A stretch of 64,000 nucleotides of DNA from Ceratorhiza oryzae-sativae (lineage: Eukaryota; Basidiomycota; Agaricomycetes; Cantharellales; Ceratobasidiaceae), in NCBI GenBank assembly GCA_030998015.1, contig JARWMV010000233.1:1922001-1986000 (forward strand), read 5' to 3'. Each line of letters opens with the position of its first letter. Position 1 is the stretch's first letter. A model generated the notes under the pieces. The model was not told the origin of the DNA. It saw only the letters and a program-made list of their open reading frames with translations, and searched no databases. Below, piece after piece: positions 47,826 to 59,822 of this stretch. Made by a program: the position numbers and the translations under genes.

Positions 47826-50800
47826 TAGGGTTATTCGCCGTGATCCGATTTCAGTCGTTGCTGTGCTTCCGCCGCTTGGTCGAGGAACTGGACAGCCTGT
47901 CGTTACTCTTACGACATACGATCTCGGAAGCGAGGCACCCCGATCAACGTGGGTCCCCACTTTGGGTTCCTTCACTTGGCGCTCAACCAGCCTCGAACTG
48001 CCCCTACCACGACTTGGCGATACTCAAAGTACTACCATGAGAACACCATCGCATTTTGTTCAACTTCATTGTTGGTTGCCAGACGCGGGCAAGAGCTGAC
48101 TGAGACAACCGAAGAGCATGTCGTGTCCGATGCACAAGTTTGACGCACTGTTTGACCCTCTTGGGAGGGTGCTCACACCAGATTGGCAAATGAGCCCTTA
48201 TAGGTGAGTGATTGGGAGAGAGGCACTTTTGACTCGCTACAGTCCAAGTCCAGCCCAGCCGCGTGAGCACATATTGGGCCTGGCCCGCTGTGTACAGCTT
48301 TCTTTAATATATGCGTCGTGCACCGCCGTCAATGAATGGCCCCCTTTTTTTTATCATTACATATGTCCAAGTGGTCCAGCACATCCAGTTTGAGACTGAA
48401 TCGAAGTCAAATTACCCATCTACAAATTAGCCCCGCGGTGGCGTCTGGTACTCCATCACGCCTGGGGGCTGAATTGCTTACCACTGGGATTGGCATTGTG
48501 CCGCGAATGGTTGGGAAAGCTACCAACGCAATAAAACGCTAGCCGAAGTGGATTCCCAATCAACCTATCTACAGCTCCAGACATTTGAGGCACAGTTTTT
48601 CAAGACAGAGCAGAAATGACAGAGCTGTATGCAGCCTTCCTCTGGTAGTTCGAGTCGAACAACAATGGGCTATCCTTGCTGCGCCACGAGTCCTTGTCCG
48701 AAACTCCCCAAGTGGTAATGCCAACACATTTTGAGATAGCAAGACATGCCTTGACCACAGTGGCGTAGTCGCTGCCTGAAGCACCCTTGATATCAAGCTC
48801 GGTGATTGCAATCTCGGGTACCTGGCTATCCGCAAGAGTCTGAAGAGCAGACTGGACGCTTCCCGCAGTTCCAGCCTATCCGAACCGGTTAGATTTACGG
48901 GGTTTTTTTTTTCATCAACAGAATTGATACCTACGTCGAGGTGGGTTTGGGAACCGATGCCATCAATCGGAACTCCAGCTGCGCGTTGTGACTTGACAAG
49001 GTTGGCAACAGCGTTGACTTTTGGCGCAGCCCACCCCATGTTATCCAAGTTATAGTCGTTGATGTATAGTTTGGCTTGACCATCAGCCGCACGGGCAGCC
49101 TTAAAGGCAGTGGCCACAAAACCGCTGCCAAGAACGTTATACCAGACGGAAGAACGGAAGGTGCCGTTGTCGTTGAATATCCTAATGGAGATAAAATTAA
49201 TACAGCGAATGAAAGGAAGGTCCGACGAACGTACTCGTTTACGACATCCCAGGCGTAGATCTTGCCAGCATAGCGCTTGGCGAGGGTGGTAATGTGGTTT
49301 TGCATTACGGACGTCAATGTGCGAGAGTCGGAAATGCTGTTGACCCAGCTTGGAGTTTGCTGATACCAAACAAAGGTGTGGCCACGAACGAGCATGCCGT
49401 TCGACTGAGCGAACTTGACGAGAGTATCGAACCCGCCAAAGTTGAAATTTCCTTGTGATGGTTCCGTCGCGTCCCATTCTGTGATTCGTCGAAGTTTAGT
49501 CAAAATATCGCGGTCTAGATAATCATAGAAACTTACTTGCGCTGTTCTCGGGGGTGAGGCACCCAAAGTCGGACTTGATGATATTCACGTTGGCGTTATT
49601 ATTCAACGTGTTGGCGTCCGCACAGGTACCAAAGTATTTCCTTCCCTTGGCCTTCATACGAGCGTTAAGTCCATTGCTGGACTGGCGGGGGGCGACAACT
49701 CTGTATAACATAGTCAGGGGTGGATAAGTGGATGCGTGCATGATGCTGATATAACACTGACAGATCACGAGCTTTGGGGACGCATTGGGAGTAGTAGTCG
49801 TTGAACTTATGGCAAGCGGTGTTGGATTCGCAGGCAGTTTCGCCCTTAAATTCCCAAGATATGTCAGTGCGGAGTCCCATTTATGAGTGCGAGCGGACTC
49901 ACACTCCAACCAATCCCACCACACTGTCCATAAGGAGTAACAGCGAGTGCGGCCTGGGGCATGAGCACAGCAACTGCCATGAGGGCAGCGAGTTGTCCGG
50001 AAGTGGAGACCATTGTAAAGGACGGATGGTTGTACAAGCGACTGGGAGTAGGCTCAGTGATATCGATTTCTAAGACTATGCTTCACTTTTTATACTCGCC
50101 TCCTGGTTACGTTGTACGCGTCTTTAAGCATGGTGTCTCCATGGAGTTACCCTAGAATATACGACTAACATGCGGAGCTGAGATTCGACACTACTAGGCG
50201 ATTCTTTCTCCGCAAACCCACTGCCAGCGACGCAACGAGAAGCCTATGTTTATGACTATCCGGAATACAAGATAATCGACGAACCTCATATCAACCGACT
50301 CAGGTGACTGGGTATTGGCAATGGAAAAAAGCTCTACGTACCAAGTTTTACCGACTGATGCTGAGGTTGAAGCGGCCCGGTTGCAGCCCCATCCTCGCCT
50401 CTGTGATGAATGGAGCCGCCCATGCGGTGAAAAAGCTAGGCTATGACGGAAATAACTCGATATCCCCAACAGTTAGGCGTGTTAACCCCAACTGACGAAG
50501 CCATACTTGAGTCAGGTGTTTGAACGTGGGGCCACAAGTAACATTTCGTTGGCTATTCATCTCGTGTCCAGAACACCGGAAACCTGGGGATTTGCGCGAC
50601 TATGCGGTCTGCGGTTCTCGTAAATAAAACGGCGTTGTTAGCTAATCACATAATGAGTTGGTTGTGTGGCTATTGCTACAAGTTTGGAATGTCACGAACC
50701 GAATCTATCATCATGAGAACGTCATATCGCTATGCGGATCCCCAGTTATGCCAAAATTCTGACACAGTAGGCGACCCGAATTCGAATACGTTGCGGATTC

Positions 50801-51280
50801 TCATATCGCGTACGTTTCGGCCTATCATGCCGATTCGAACGCAGCCATCACATGGCCAAGATTCTGATGAGGGTTAACCGTGGATAAGTTGGGGGGTTGC
50901 ACACACCTCAGCCTAATATTCATTAAATATGCTTGAATCTCATACAATGGCAGGCCAGGATTAGACTGCATTGTAGCAAGATACACCAGCATGATCAACG
51001 CGAGTGGTTCATGTATGACTGGGGTGGGTCGGGGTTATCAGGCGACCCCTTGAACGTGGATTCGGTCTATTCTGAAATCCACCCGCGATGGAGCGTGTGC
51101 CAGTGAAATAACTGAACTATTGTTGAGCCAGGCGTCCGAGATTGCAGCGCATCTGCCTCGCATACATGAGCGTTTCCGACGTTTCTCATACGTATGTCCG
51201 CGCCAGTTGTGCATATAGTGCCGTATTTTCGTTGTGATAATATAACGCCAGTGCCCATGTAATGCGTGGATTAGTTTATT
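47811..51280. repeat. Tandem segmental duplication, unit B (carries xylanase B)
   Basis: Second copy of the ~3.8-kb unit, same orientation and gene order as 43976-47430. The right edge is set where similarity fades after the block near 51185-51250. The left edge lies next to a TPR relic that unit A lacks. Confidence 0.75.
48600..50013 (-). CDS. Secreted CBM1-GH10 endo-1,4-beta-xylanase, copy B
   Basis: Six exons at the same positions as copy A (50013-49903, 49844-49762, 49700-49537, 49478-49235, 49181-48935, 48875-48600), again 374 residues. Signal peptide, CBM1 ([10 protein letters not shown] ... FNDYYSQC) and GH10 catalytic residues (WDVVNE, AITELDI) are all intact. Differences from copy A are mostly in the CBM1 and in loops such as [18 protein letters not shown]. 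Exon lengths are identical, which supports both models. Two intact copies in tandem suggest selection for dosage or for slightly different substrates; this is inference. Confidence 0.95.
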
Positions 51281-53376
51281 AAGCAAGCCAATCGATTTCT
51301 GTACCTTGCCAAGGTTTTCATGCTTCAACAACAAGCGCCAAATACGATTCCTGGGTTTCTGTGTTAGTCGACATTTGGCGAGGAAAGCGCCATTCGTGGC
51401 AGTTGAGACACCACCTTCAGTTCCAAGTACAACGCTACCAATCCACCAATCTAGCCACCCAACCCCCAACTCTAAGCTTCGAAACGGGTTTTAATGGATT
51501 ACGTGTATCCTCCTGTGACTAGCTGTCGCTTTTTGCGAGTCCACCAGAAGACCGAGCAACGAGCGTGTATATACGGACGAGAACTAAGATACACGGAATA
51601 ATTTAGCGATGCATATATGCGATCGGTACCGTACAGCCAGGCCACCCATAAGCGCGGAGTAAGCGCAAAATTGACCGAAACCCAACATCGCTGTCCTTGA
51701 AGGTCGCGGGTTCGGAATCTTGGCCTCATAATCTATGAATATATCTGCTCATCTTCTGCCCATATTGTATGATGAACATATGATGAACATCCGTTTGCTA
51801 TCCTCCAGCAGGTTGACTATTAAAAATGACTCGATGAGCTTACACCCTTTTTGCCGCTCACCCTATTCGCCGCAGGCAACGTATACCATCAGAATGGAAA
51901 AATACCCGGCAATTTGATGTTGATTTAGCAAGGGAGGAGGTCGAGCGGACATTTCACCTTGTCTCCACCACTGGAATGAATATAAATTAATCCCAGAGGA
52001 GGGTTGTCGACTGGTCTGTCATGGCCAAGTTAGCAGAGCAAGTTCTCACAGTGAAAGTCCACGCTCATCCCACGCCGCTTTTCAACGGAATCAGTCGGGT
52101 GCCGACCTCCTGTGGCCTCGCCACGAGGGCGACGCACGCGGTCGCAGGTCATATTGAGGACCGCACGATCATATGTCGACATGAGGTTGGGTGAGCTTGT
52201 AATCAGCGTATATCCAACCTCAGCCAAAATCCATATGCACACATCGCTCCCGCTATCAACTCTACGGGGTTTTCCCATCCTAGCATACGGGTCTCGTCTC
52301 GTACTCCTTTATCCGATGCACCTTTTCAGACTGCCGTTATAGGTGCTCCCTCGTCTGACTGGGTCCCGCTGTCGGTTTCTAGCGTCGGCGTTATGCGCTC
52401 GCCTTGGACTCATTGGCGACAGGCACAGTCTGAGCAAATGACAGCAGTTCATCGTTCCAGGCAGACTCGACAGCGACGCGCAGCCTGTTCATGGATTGGT
52501 GTGACAAGCGCTGAATTAGGAATATGGTCCGCACACAGCATTCGAGTACCGATTTGTTCACCCAAGGCGCGTCTCTTAATGGTGTAAAAACATAGGCCGC
52601 CCAGGTGAGTGCCCCGAGGAGGATCTCACTGATGAAAATAGCGTCGAGTCAGAAAATTTCAGACTGATTCAAGGAGGAAAACGATCCACGCTCGTGGGGG
52701 GCCGGGTCCACAGGCGTCCGACGATGGATTTCAGTTAGACACGAGATTGTTGCTTTCCTGGGAGTTGGCGCCGCTCAGCCATCTGAGCAAATCCTGAGCC
52801 ACGCTGGCGGGTTGCTCACGACCCAGCCCAGCGCCATACTAGCAGCGTCGAGCCTAGCGGGGAACATAGGGCAACGCCTTCTCAACTGATGCTGGGACTG
52901 TATCAGCTGTGGGCTCGATGTCCAGAACGGCGCGAACAACAGCTCACCAGAGTGGCCTCTCAGACCATCTACTCGAATAATCTCCTGTAAACGAGAGCTG
53001 AAGTCGCAGAGGTTGCCTGACCCCAGCGTCTGCCCAGAAAGTTCAGAAGGTTCAGAAGGTTGATCGCGTGGAATCTCTTCGCTTGCCTGTTGATTTCAAA
53101 CGCATATCATGGGGTCGCTGAGCAACTTGCTGGATGTCCAGCCTTTTTTGGAATCAAGTATTATTTAGCATCGTTACGAGGCGAAGACTTATGTTGCGAC
53201 GTGCTATAGAGGACAGGAGGGCCTGAGAAGAGGCGAGGCGGAGATGGAGAACAGTAAACTGAGATGCGAGAGGCGGGACAGATTGCGAGAAACTGTAGGT
53301 ACGGGACCGGGAACTAAGTATGGACTAATATGCAACGAGAGCGGGTACCCTTAAGTAAATTAGGAAAAAGAAAAGT
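50014..53376. other. Gene-poor region: end of duplication unit B, then unassigned sequence
   Basis: To 51280 it is the flank of xylanase B within unit B. From there to 53376 I see no supported gene; open frames on both strands near 52030-52590 have no family features. It may hold more decayed transposon sequence, given the LINE remnant that follows. Confidence 0.35.
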
Positions 53377-53690
53377 CTATCTAACAGAGTCCGGAAAACG
53401 GCCTATGGCCTTAATAAAGTCGAAGAAAGGGCGCGTTGCCTCAGATGCGTAGAAGAGGTAATCAAGCGAAAGGGACTCAGGGTCTGCAGACTCCAAGTAT
53501 ATGTAACGCTCTGCTGAGTAGCAGGGGCATCTGAGCAAGTAGTGTGCGACAGTCTCCGGGCTGCCTGGGCGGCCAGCACAGTCGGGGGATCTACCGCCTG
53601 GATTCTGTGGAGGTGTTGGTTGAGCTGAACGTGTCTGTTTATGGGCCGGATGTCTAGGCTTTCCCGTTTATTATCGCATAATCGCCCATG
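53377..53690 (-). mobile_element. LINE (non-LTR retrotransposon) 3' remnant
   Basis: The minus strand encodes INRHVQLNQHLHRI, then, one base out of frame, a zinc-knuckle-like block SPDCAGRPGSPETVAHYLL, then RCPCYSAERYIYLES, and ends FDFIKAIGRFPDSVR. This is the pattern at the end of LINE ORF2 proteins (after the RNase H/zf-RVT region, 'LN..LHRI ... C..C ... ETV.H.L..CP'). The frame break shows it is dead. No reverse-transcriptase core or poly-A tail was found nearby. Confidence 0.7.
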
Positions 53691-54639
53691 AGGAACTCAA
53701 TCCGTTCGGGTCGTGCGTGTCTGTGACCTCTCGCGCATGATCGGGCAAGAGGGGTAGTGAACCAACTGGCTGGATAAGGACCCTGAGGCGTGATGATGTC
53801 AGCCTAGCGGCAAGCTGACGTTCGCCAACGTGTTAGACTCGGGGCGATAGGCGATAAGCGCCGAGGGACTTGGCGATGTCGAGAGGGATCGAGACGGCGC
53901 GGACAGTCGGATGGACGGCGAGCAAGGCCTGAGAAGGGCAGACGAGTAAATAATAGAGATAAATGGCGTTGAATACGATGAGGAAAGTACAGAGCGTCGC
54001 ATAGGGCGAGTATATAAAATAGACCGTAAGACAAATGACATATCAAATACCGGGCCATGAATATACAAGCGAGCGTGGGCGAGCGGAGTGAGAACATGAA
54101 CAGGAACAACAGGAACAATAAAACAGAGCTATAAACGGTGAAAAAAATATGAAAGACAGGCCGAGAGCCAGTAGTCAGCGAGAATGGATCGGGGCGAGTC
54201 GCGAGGGCGTGGGAGTAGCGCATACATCCGCCAGGGGTAATGCGGCGTGTGCATGATGACTCGTACGATGTCCTTGAACGATTTCGGACCGGTGGATAGG
54301 CGAAAGGACAGAGGGGAGAGCGAGTACGAGCAAGGGTGCAAGAGCGAGGTGGAGGTGGCTAAGCGCCGGGCGGTTCAGTGTTACGGCCGTGTGACTGGTC
54401 GTAACACAACGCTGACCGCTCGTTCATTGATTTTTAGCCTCGCTGAACACCTAATGATCAGCTGCTCGACCATGCTCGAGGTGACGAGCACAAAGGTGAA
54501 TTAACCGATCCTTGCTCTGCAGCCACGCATACCGGATGCAACCAAAATCATTCCGCCACTGAGGCACCCACCTCGTTACTGTAAAATCGCCAGCTTCGTT
54601 GGTTAATGTCGCTATGAACTCGATCTGAGGAAATAAACA
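53691..54639. other. Unassigned stretch
   Basis: Open frames on the minus strand (53799-54341) are rich in Ser, Leu and Arg and overlap in several frames, without a domain. Probably non-coding or repeat-derived. Confidence 0.35.
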
Positions 54640-55840
54640 CTACTGCATCACGGATATATACATCGCCATTGTCTCGAGAATGAAGGAAGATACTTGAATG
54701 ATAACCAAACTACGAGGAAGAAGTTGCGGCAGTCTCTGGATCTCGTATCTCCTGCTGTAGTATTTCGCACTCCATTCAGCGTCTCGCACCCATCGAGCTG
54801 TATCTCGAAAGAAGATTGCGCCTAGCCAACAGCGTCTCCGGATGTGCCTGCCCAAACAAGCGGTTTTTTCCAACCCTCTGCTCGCCTCAGCAGCCCCTCT
54901 GCCTCCTGGCATCGACCTTGACACCAGTACGTGACAGCGAGATTCATTTTGCAAGTCAGTGTCTCCGGATGATCTTCGTTGGACGCTCACTTCATGGCAT
55001 CTAGCACTTGCACCTGTGGCATCTCTGCCTCGTCACGTTGACCCTTGGCGTTGAAGGTGAGCGCTAAATTCCCCATTGTGACCAGAGTACCAGGATACCC
55101 ACCCCCAAGCCTGCGTTTTTGCACTTCTGGCACATGCCCCCCATTGACTCATCCTTTTTATGTCGACCCTGATCGTTGCTTACGGATGCGAGTTTGTGCA
55201 TTGAAGACAGGGTTTCGGGATGCTCGTCGCCTCGCGCTCGCTTTCTTGCATCAGCCACTCGGACTAGCAGCGCCTTTTCATTGTCATTCTACACTCTGCT
55301 GTGTACGTGAGAGCAAGTCCGTACATGCTCTCCAGCGTGTCGGCATGCTCCTCGCCATGTACCTGGATGCTCGTGTCGAGGACCTGTGTCTGCAACTACT
55401 TTGCATCTGTATATCGACAGAGATAGAAGAATGTGTATGAGAGCTCTCGCATCGCTCTGAGGGTCTGGGCGCGGTGCCCTGAGACTCGCCTCCTCACCCC
55501 GACCACCTTCCCTTGAAGTACCACCGTCTCCTTGTATTTAATCTGACTCCTGTATGCATAGCCGAGCTCGATCATGCTAATTTGGCTATTGTTGTTCTCT
55601 TCCCCTAGTGCTACCCGTCTCGCATACACTGCGATCCGCTCGAGCCGCTCCATCTTTCTCCACTTTCCACTCCAGCTATATGCTCCCCCAATCCGTGGTG
55701 TTTACCGTGCCAGTAGTCTGCACATGTGCGCACTCACTACCTGCTTACACAACACACTCTCCGTGACATCCAGATTGTCAATTGACACGGCAAGTAGCAG
55801 TGCCGTACCTTCGAATGTTACGTCTGCAGGGTGAGTTATC
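54640..55840 (-). pseudogene. Decayed TPR-repeat gene (kinesin-light-chain / NB-ARC-TPR type)
   Basis: Several TPR units are readable in different frames on the minus strand. They include GEEHADTLESMYGLAL, then GDEHPETLSSMHKLAS, then GNLALTFNAKGQRDEAE, MNLAVTYWCQGRCQEAEG and AHPETLLARRNLLSRY. The spacing is near 42 residues as in intact proteins, but frames shift and stops intervene. Intact relatives in fungi often carry an N-terminal NB-ARC or hydrolase domain and act in heterokaryon incompatibility or innate recognition; no such domain survives here. Confidence 0.7.
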
Positions 55841-56716
55841 AAGGTGCTAGCCTAGTCGTGCACAAGCACGTGGAGGGTGTATGACTCATTCGTTCTGTGG
55901 TAGCCTATGAGAGAATATGACAGCGGTTCGGTCATGGTGCCCAGGAAAGCGCTCGGATTATACAGATCAGTTGACCCAACGTAGCACTGCAGCCAAGTAG
56001 AAACATATGCTCATATCGCATCTTCACCTTCGGACATGGGAACTATTGGCTTGTACGCCTGCAGCTTGATGGCTGCGCATCAAAAGATTTCTTCGAAGCT
56101 GTTGCTGCGATGAATGGACGCCGTAAGTTGTAACAGCCTCTGCCCTCCAGTACTTAGCCAGTCATAACTCACGTGCCAAGTCGTATGCGCGCTCTTGTGA
56201 TAGTCATTCACCTTGATTGGCATGTTCCCAGCCATCTAAAGAGTGAGTTTCTTTTGGTTGATGAATGTGTTGTAATACTGGCGGATCGTTCGCCTAGAAC
56301 AAAAGATGTATGCGCCAGCCTGGGCAATTGCGAGCGCGAGATACCCGAGATCGTACAAATATCAGTCAATAAAAGCAAATTTGCGCTGGAGGGTTTTCCT
56401 GATGCTTGACACATGAACAGAGCAATGGCACAATAACATGAGCAATCGGCATATTAAGGCCCATTCCATCGGTCAAACATACGAAAGAGCATTAGGTGCC
56501 GCAGATAAAGATTACACATGCAATAAACCAGGTCGGGCAGTTCGTTCGATCACTGACATTATAATCTAGGTTGGGTAGATTTTTGGTTCCCAAGTTGATA
56601 GGTTTATGTAAGCAACTGGCGTGTATGAATCCGTGGTCACCTGTGGCTACCCCATCCAAACATTGTCTTCCCGACTAGATTGCCTTACCAAAAGCTGCCA
56701 CAAATATACTATATCG
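55841..56716. other. Intergenic, no gene supported
   Basis: Sequence between the TPR relic and the BTB gene. The frame at 56173-56409 has no features worth naming. Confidence 0.35.
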
Positions 56717-57740
56717 ATGGCCCCTCACACAAAAAGCCGTCACTCTAAGTACTATTTTGAGGATGGAAGTGTTGTATTCTTGGTAATTATGTCCAGCGCT
56801 GCTGAGGAACACGTTAAAATCATGGCTATTCCCCACGCCCTAGACAAGTGACAAGACGCTCTTCAAGCTACATCGATCGGTCCTAAGGCTCCACTCTACA
56901 TTTTTCGAAGACTTGTTCCAGCTTGACCAGCCCGACGTTAAAGACGGAAGCGGGAAATCGCTGCCTCCCGAAGGTGCCTCCGATGACAAGCCGATCGCGG
57001 CCGATGTCCGAGATGACGAGTTTGAGGCGATGTGCAAAGCCCTCTACGAGATGTGCGTCTATTGTTTCACCCTCGCCCATAATTGCTGACATCGTTCCAG
57101 GCCGTTGACCTCTGCAACAGAACTCGATATCGACGATGCGATCTCTGTCTTGCTCGTGTCGACCAAATTCCAGTTTGAAAGCATCCATGAAAAGGTGGTT
57201 GAGATGCTGGAAGTTGCCCCGCTTCCGCCTTGGAGGCGTTATGCACTCGCGATCGACTGTCTTGTCGATTCATGGATCGTTCGAAGCTACACCGAGATTT
57301 GCAGCAGCATCGACTATCATCCTGCAGAAACGCTGGGCGAGTTTGCGCAGCGTAGTGAGACAGAAAAGCTTTCGAGACTGATCATGGTTCGAGAAGACTA
57401 TCGGACAAAGCTGCTGGTATTCACCTATGGGAACGCTGCATACCCTTACCCCAAACATAATCCTCCAGCATCCCTAGTATGCGCAAATTGTTTAGCCACT
57501 CTAAAGCAGGTACTTCGGCAAGTACTCTCTGGGGATGGAGTAACGGCTTCTGTCAGCGCTGATGTGGCTACAACACCTTTACTCCACGAACGAATCATCA
57601 AGATGATACAACCGAGCTCGCCATCCCCAGTAGCTATATGCGCAAATTGTCGGCAAAAGGAGCGATTGATAGTGTCTCAGATTCTTGGGACCGAAGATCT
57701 GGAGATGGAAGTGAAAAAGGTTATGCACTTGAAGAAATGA
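56717..57740 (+). CDS. BTB/POZ-domain protein with two C-terminal CxxC knuckles
   Basis: Three exons (56717-56782, 56844-57052, 57101-57740) give 304 residues. The N-terminal ~90 residues match Agaricomycete BTB domains: KYYFEDGSVVFLT, then LFKLHRSVLRLHSTFFEDLF and DDEFEAMCKALYE. These proteins are greatly expanded in mushrooms and probably act as protein-protein adaptors. The helical middle (STKFQFESIHEKVVEMLE, YALAIDCLVDSW) is typical of the group. Near the C-terminus a short motif occurs twice about 55 residues apart, each with CANC followed by a hydrophobic helix (VLRQVL, IVSQIL). The two CxxC pairs could together bind one zinc ion. No signal or TM is present. Confidence 0.85.
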
Positions 57741-59822
57741 AGGAGTTACTTGTGGTGTATGTTTGTATGCATATTCAATAAACTCCCAGATGCAGCTATA
57801 ACGGTCTTAATGCATCTTCATCGCATAGCTTCATTTTGGTTCGACCCGTTACAACGTAGCTAATTGTTGCAATCACAGTCGTCCGAAACTCGATACTCGT
57901 GCTCAAACATTTGCTGGTGACTTATTTGACTAAACATTTAAGGGTATTGATACTTCACGGATATGCTTTGAACTTCTAGTCGAATTCTATCCGACAGCAG
58001 TTGGAGTTCGAGATGAGTACCAATACGTGATGCATACTGGCGAGATAATCAAGAAACCAGTTTACACGAACCCCTCCCGACCAGGGGTGTACAAACACAT
58101 GTAAGCTCTGCATATAATCTGGCGTCTCCTTAAACTTGGACTTGGATTATGCCGTTTTTTCGGAGCAGGTGAGTGGGCTCATTTCAAGGTCGTCCCATGC
58201 AATTTAATTGGCTTCCTTTCTGCCAAAACTTGGACAGGTGGTGTGTAGCTCGCCATGATTTGCCCCCCCCCCCCGTGGAGCCCGGGCCCGGGTATCGGTA
58301 GCAATTTCGTGCGTCACGTTTGGCTAAACGTATATCTGGCCCTTGTTTGGTGTCGCTCCCAAAAACCAGGATGCTTCTGTCGCACACAAGCGTGAAGCCC
58401 AAGCAGAGGATGGATTACGTTAGTGATTCAATTGACCTCCATACTTACACGCTACATGGCTTATTTTAGTACCCTTAGCATGACTAATATGATTTCAGTA
58501 TGATCCAGACTAATTGCCGTGCCTATTAATCTTAAGGACATGTTCAGAGAAGTTGAAAGGCATGAAACTTGGTTCGGAAAACTGATTACTTTAGCCAATG
58601 GTGGCGGTGATGAAATCTATTATTTGTATACCGCTAGCAGTCTCAAAAGAGCCAAGGCACGGTCCTGGCCTAATCACGAAAGAGAAAACCGGGCAACGCC
58701 CTGCACCGGGTTACAGGGAAGGTGAAAGTAACACGAAGCAGAAAGCGAGCCCGAGCGAGACGCCAGAGGTGCGTCACGTGGTTGTCTTTTTTTTTTTTTT
58801 TTTTGCATACATATTTAGAGACCTACACGAACACAAGGTCGAACCGGTCATAAGAAAAGCAGCCAACAACAACCAGCGCGTGGCCATCTTTGACTCACCC
58901 TTAGGCTGTTTAACCTCTGTCCCTCGTTCCGCCCTTTTGCGTTCTGTTGTTCTCGTCTTCTTGTGTTGTGTGAGATCGGCTGGACCTTTTTGTTCATGTA
59001 GGTCTTTTTAAATATGCATGCAAAAAAAGGTGCATTACATGGGAGGGGGGGCAGTAACATTATGGCAGGGCACAGGAAACGCAGCGTACTCTAGCCAACG
59101 AGTTCAGTATATTATATTATCGATACAGTATTGGTGATGGCCTCGCGCCGAACCACAAATAACATCAAGGAGCTCCAACGGAAGTCAAGTGAGGCGTGAC
59201 TTGTATTTCAATTGGGCTGATCTGAACCCCGACACGAACGCCACCATAACTTTGCGCCGGCCGAGGTTGCGGTGGGACGGCTCCGGTAGCTCGCATTATG
59301 ACTCCAACAACTGCCGAACGACCTTTTCCACGTCAGAATTCGCGATCCTAGAATCAACTGGCTTAATGCCACAATACAGTTTGACTTGGTTGCCCCTGAT
59401 GCACCCAAAAGAGAAGCGGCCACTTTGACCGAACATTATTGACAGCCCCCTCAGCCCTGAAACGTCCTGAGCACGAGATGGCTGGGTCAGTGGAGCAGTG
59501 AGGTTTGTTCGAGGGATGGGAGCAGGCTTTGTAGGCCAGCTTGCGTACAGAGTTAAAGTGGGACCGCGAGTGAGCATAATAGCAGTCTGGATGCGTGGAA
59601 TCCAGCGTCGGATGGGGGGTCACGTTATATTACGAGCTAGCGCCAAACACCGCCACGGCGATCAACGCCAAGAAGAAAAGGCTGATTTGTTTCGATGGAG
59701 CGGTTTTTTTGACAGTTGTTGGCTGACTCTGTTGTGCCCGCGCTTTAATACCCACAGCTGGTCTGTCGTCACTTGCCATCTCTGCTCTGCTCTTCTCCCA
59801 CCCGCCTGGACATTCATTCACC
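57741..59822. other. Intergenic, 2.1 kb, with an orphan exon-like frame
   Basis: Between 57953 and 58103 an open frame reads GIDTSRICFELLVEF and ends RPGVYKHM-stop after an acceptor-like TTTAAG with an upstream CTAA branch-like motif. It may be the last exon of a lost gene. Long C- and T-runs lie near 58265 and 58785. Nothing else is recognised. Confidence 0.35.

Noticed and set aside
51695..51740. GCGGGTTCGGAATC resembling a tRNA T-arm
   Set aside because: The flanking bases do not pair as a T-stem and no D-arm or acceptor stem is found upstream.
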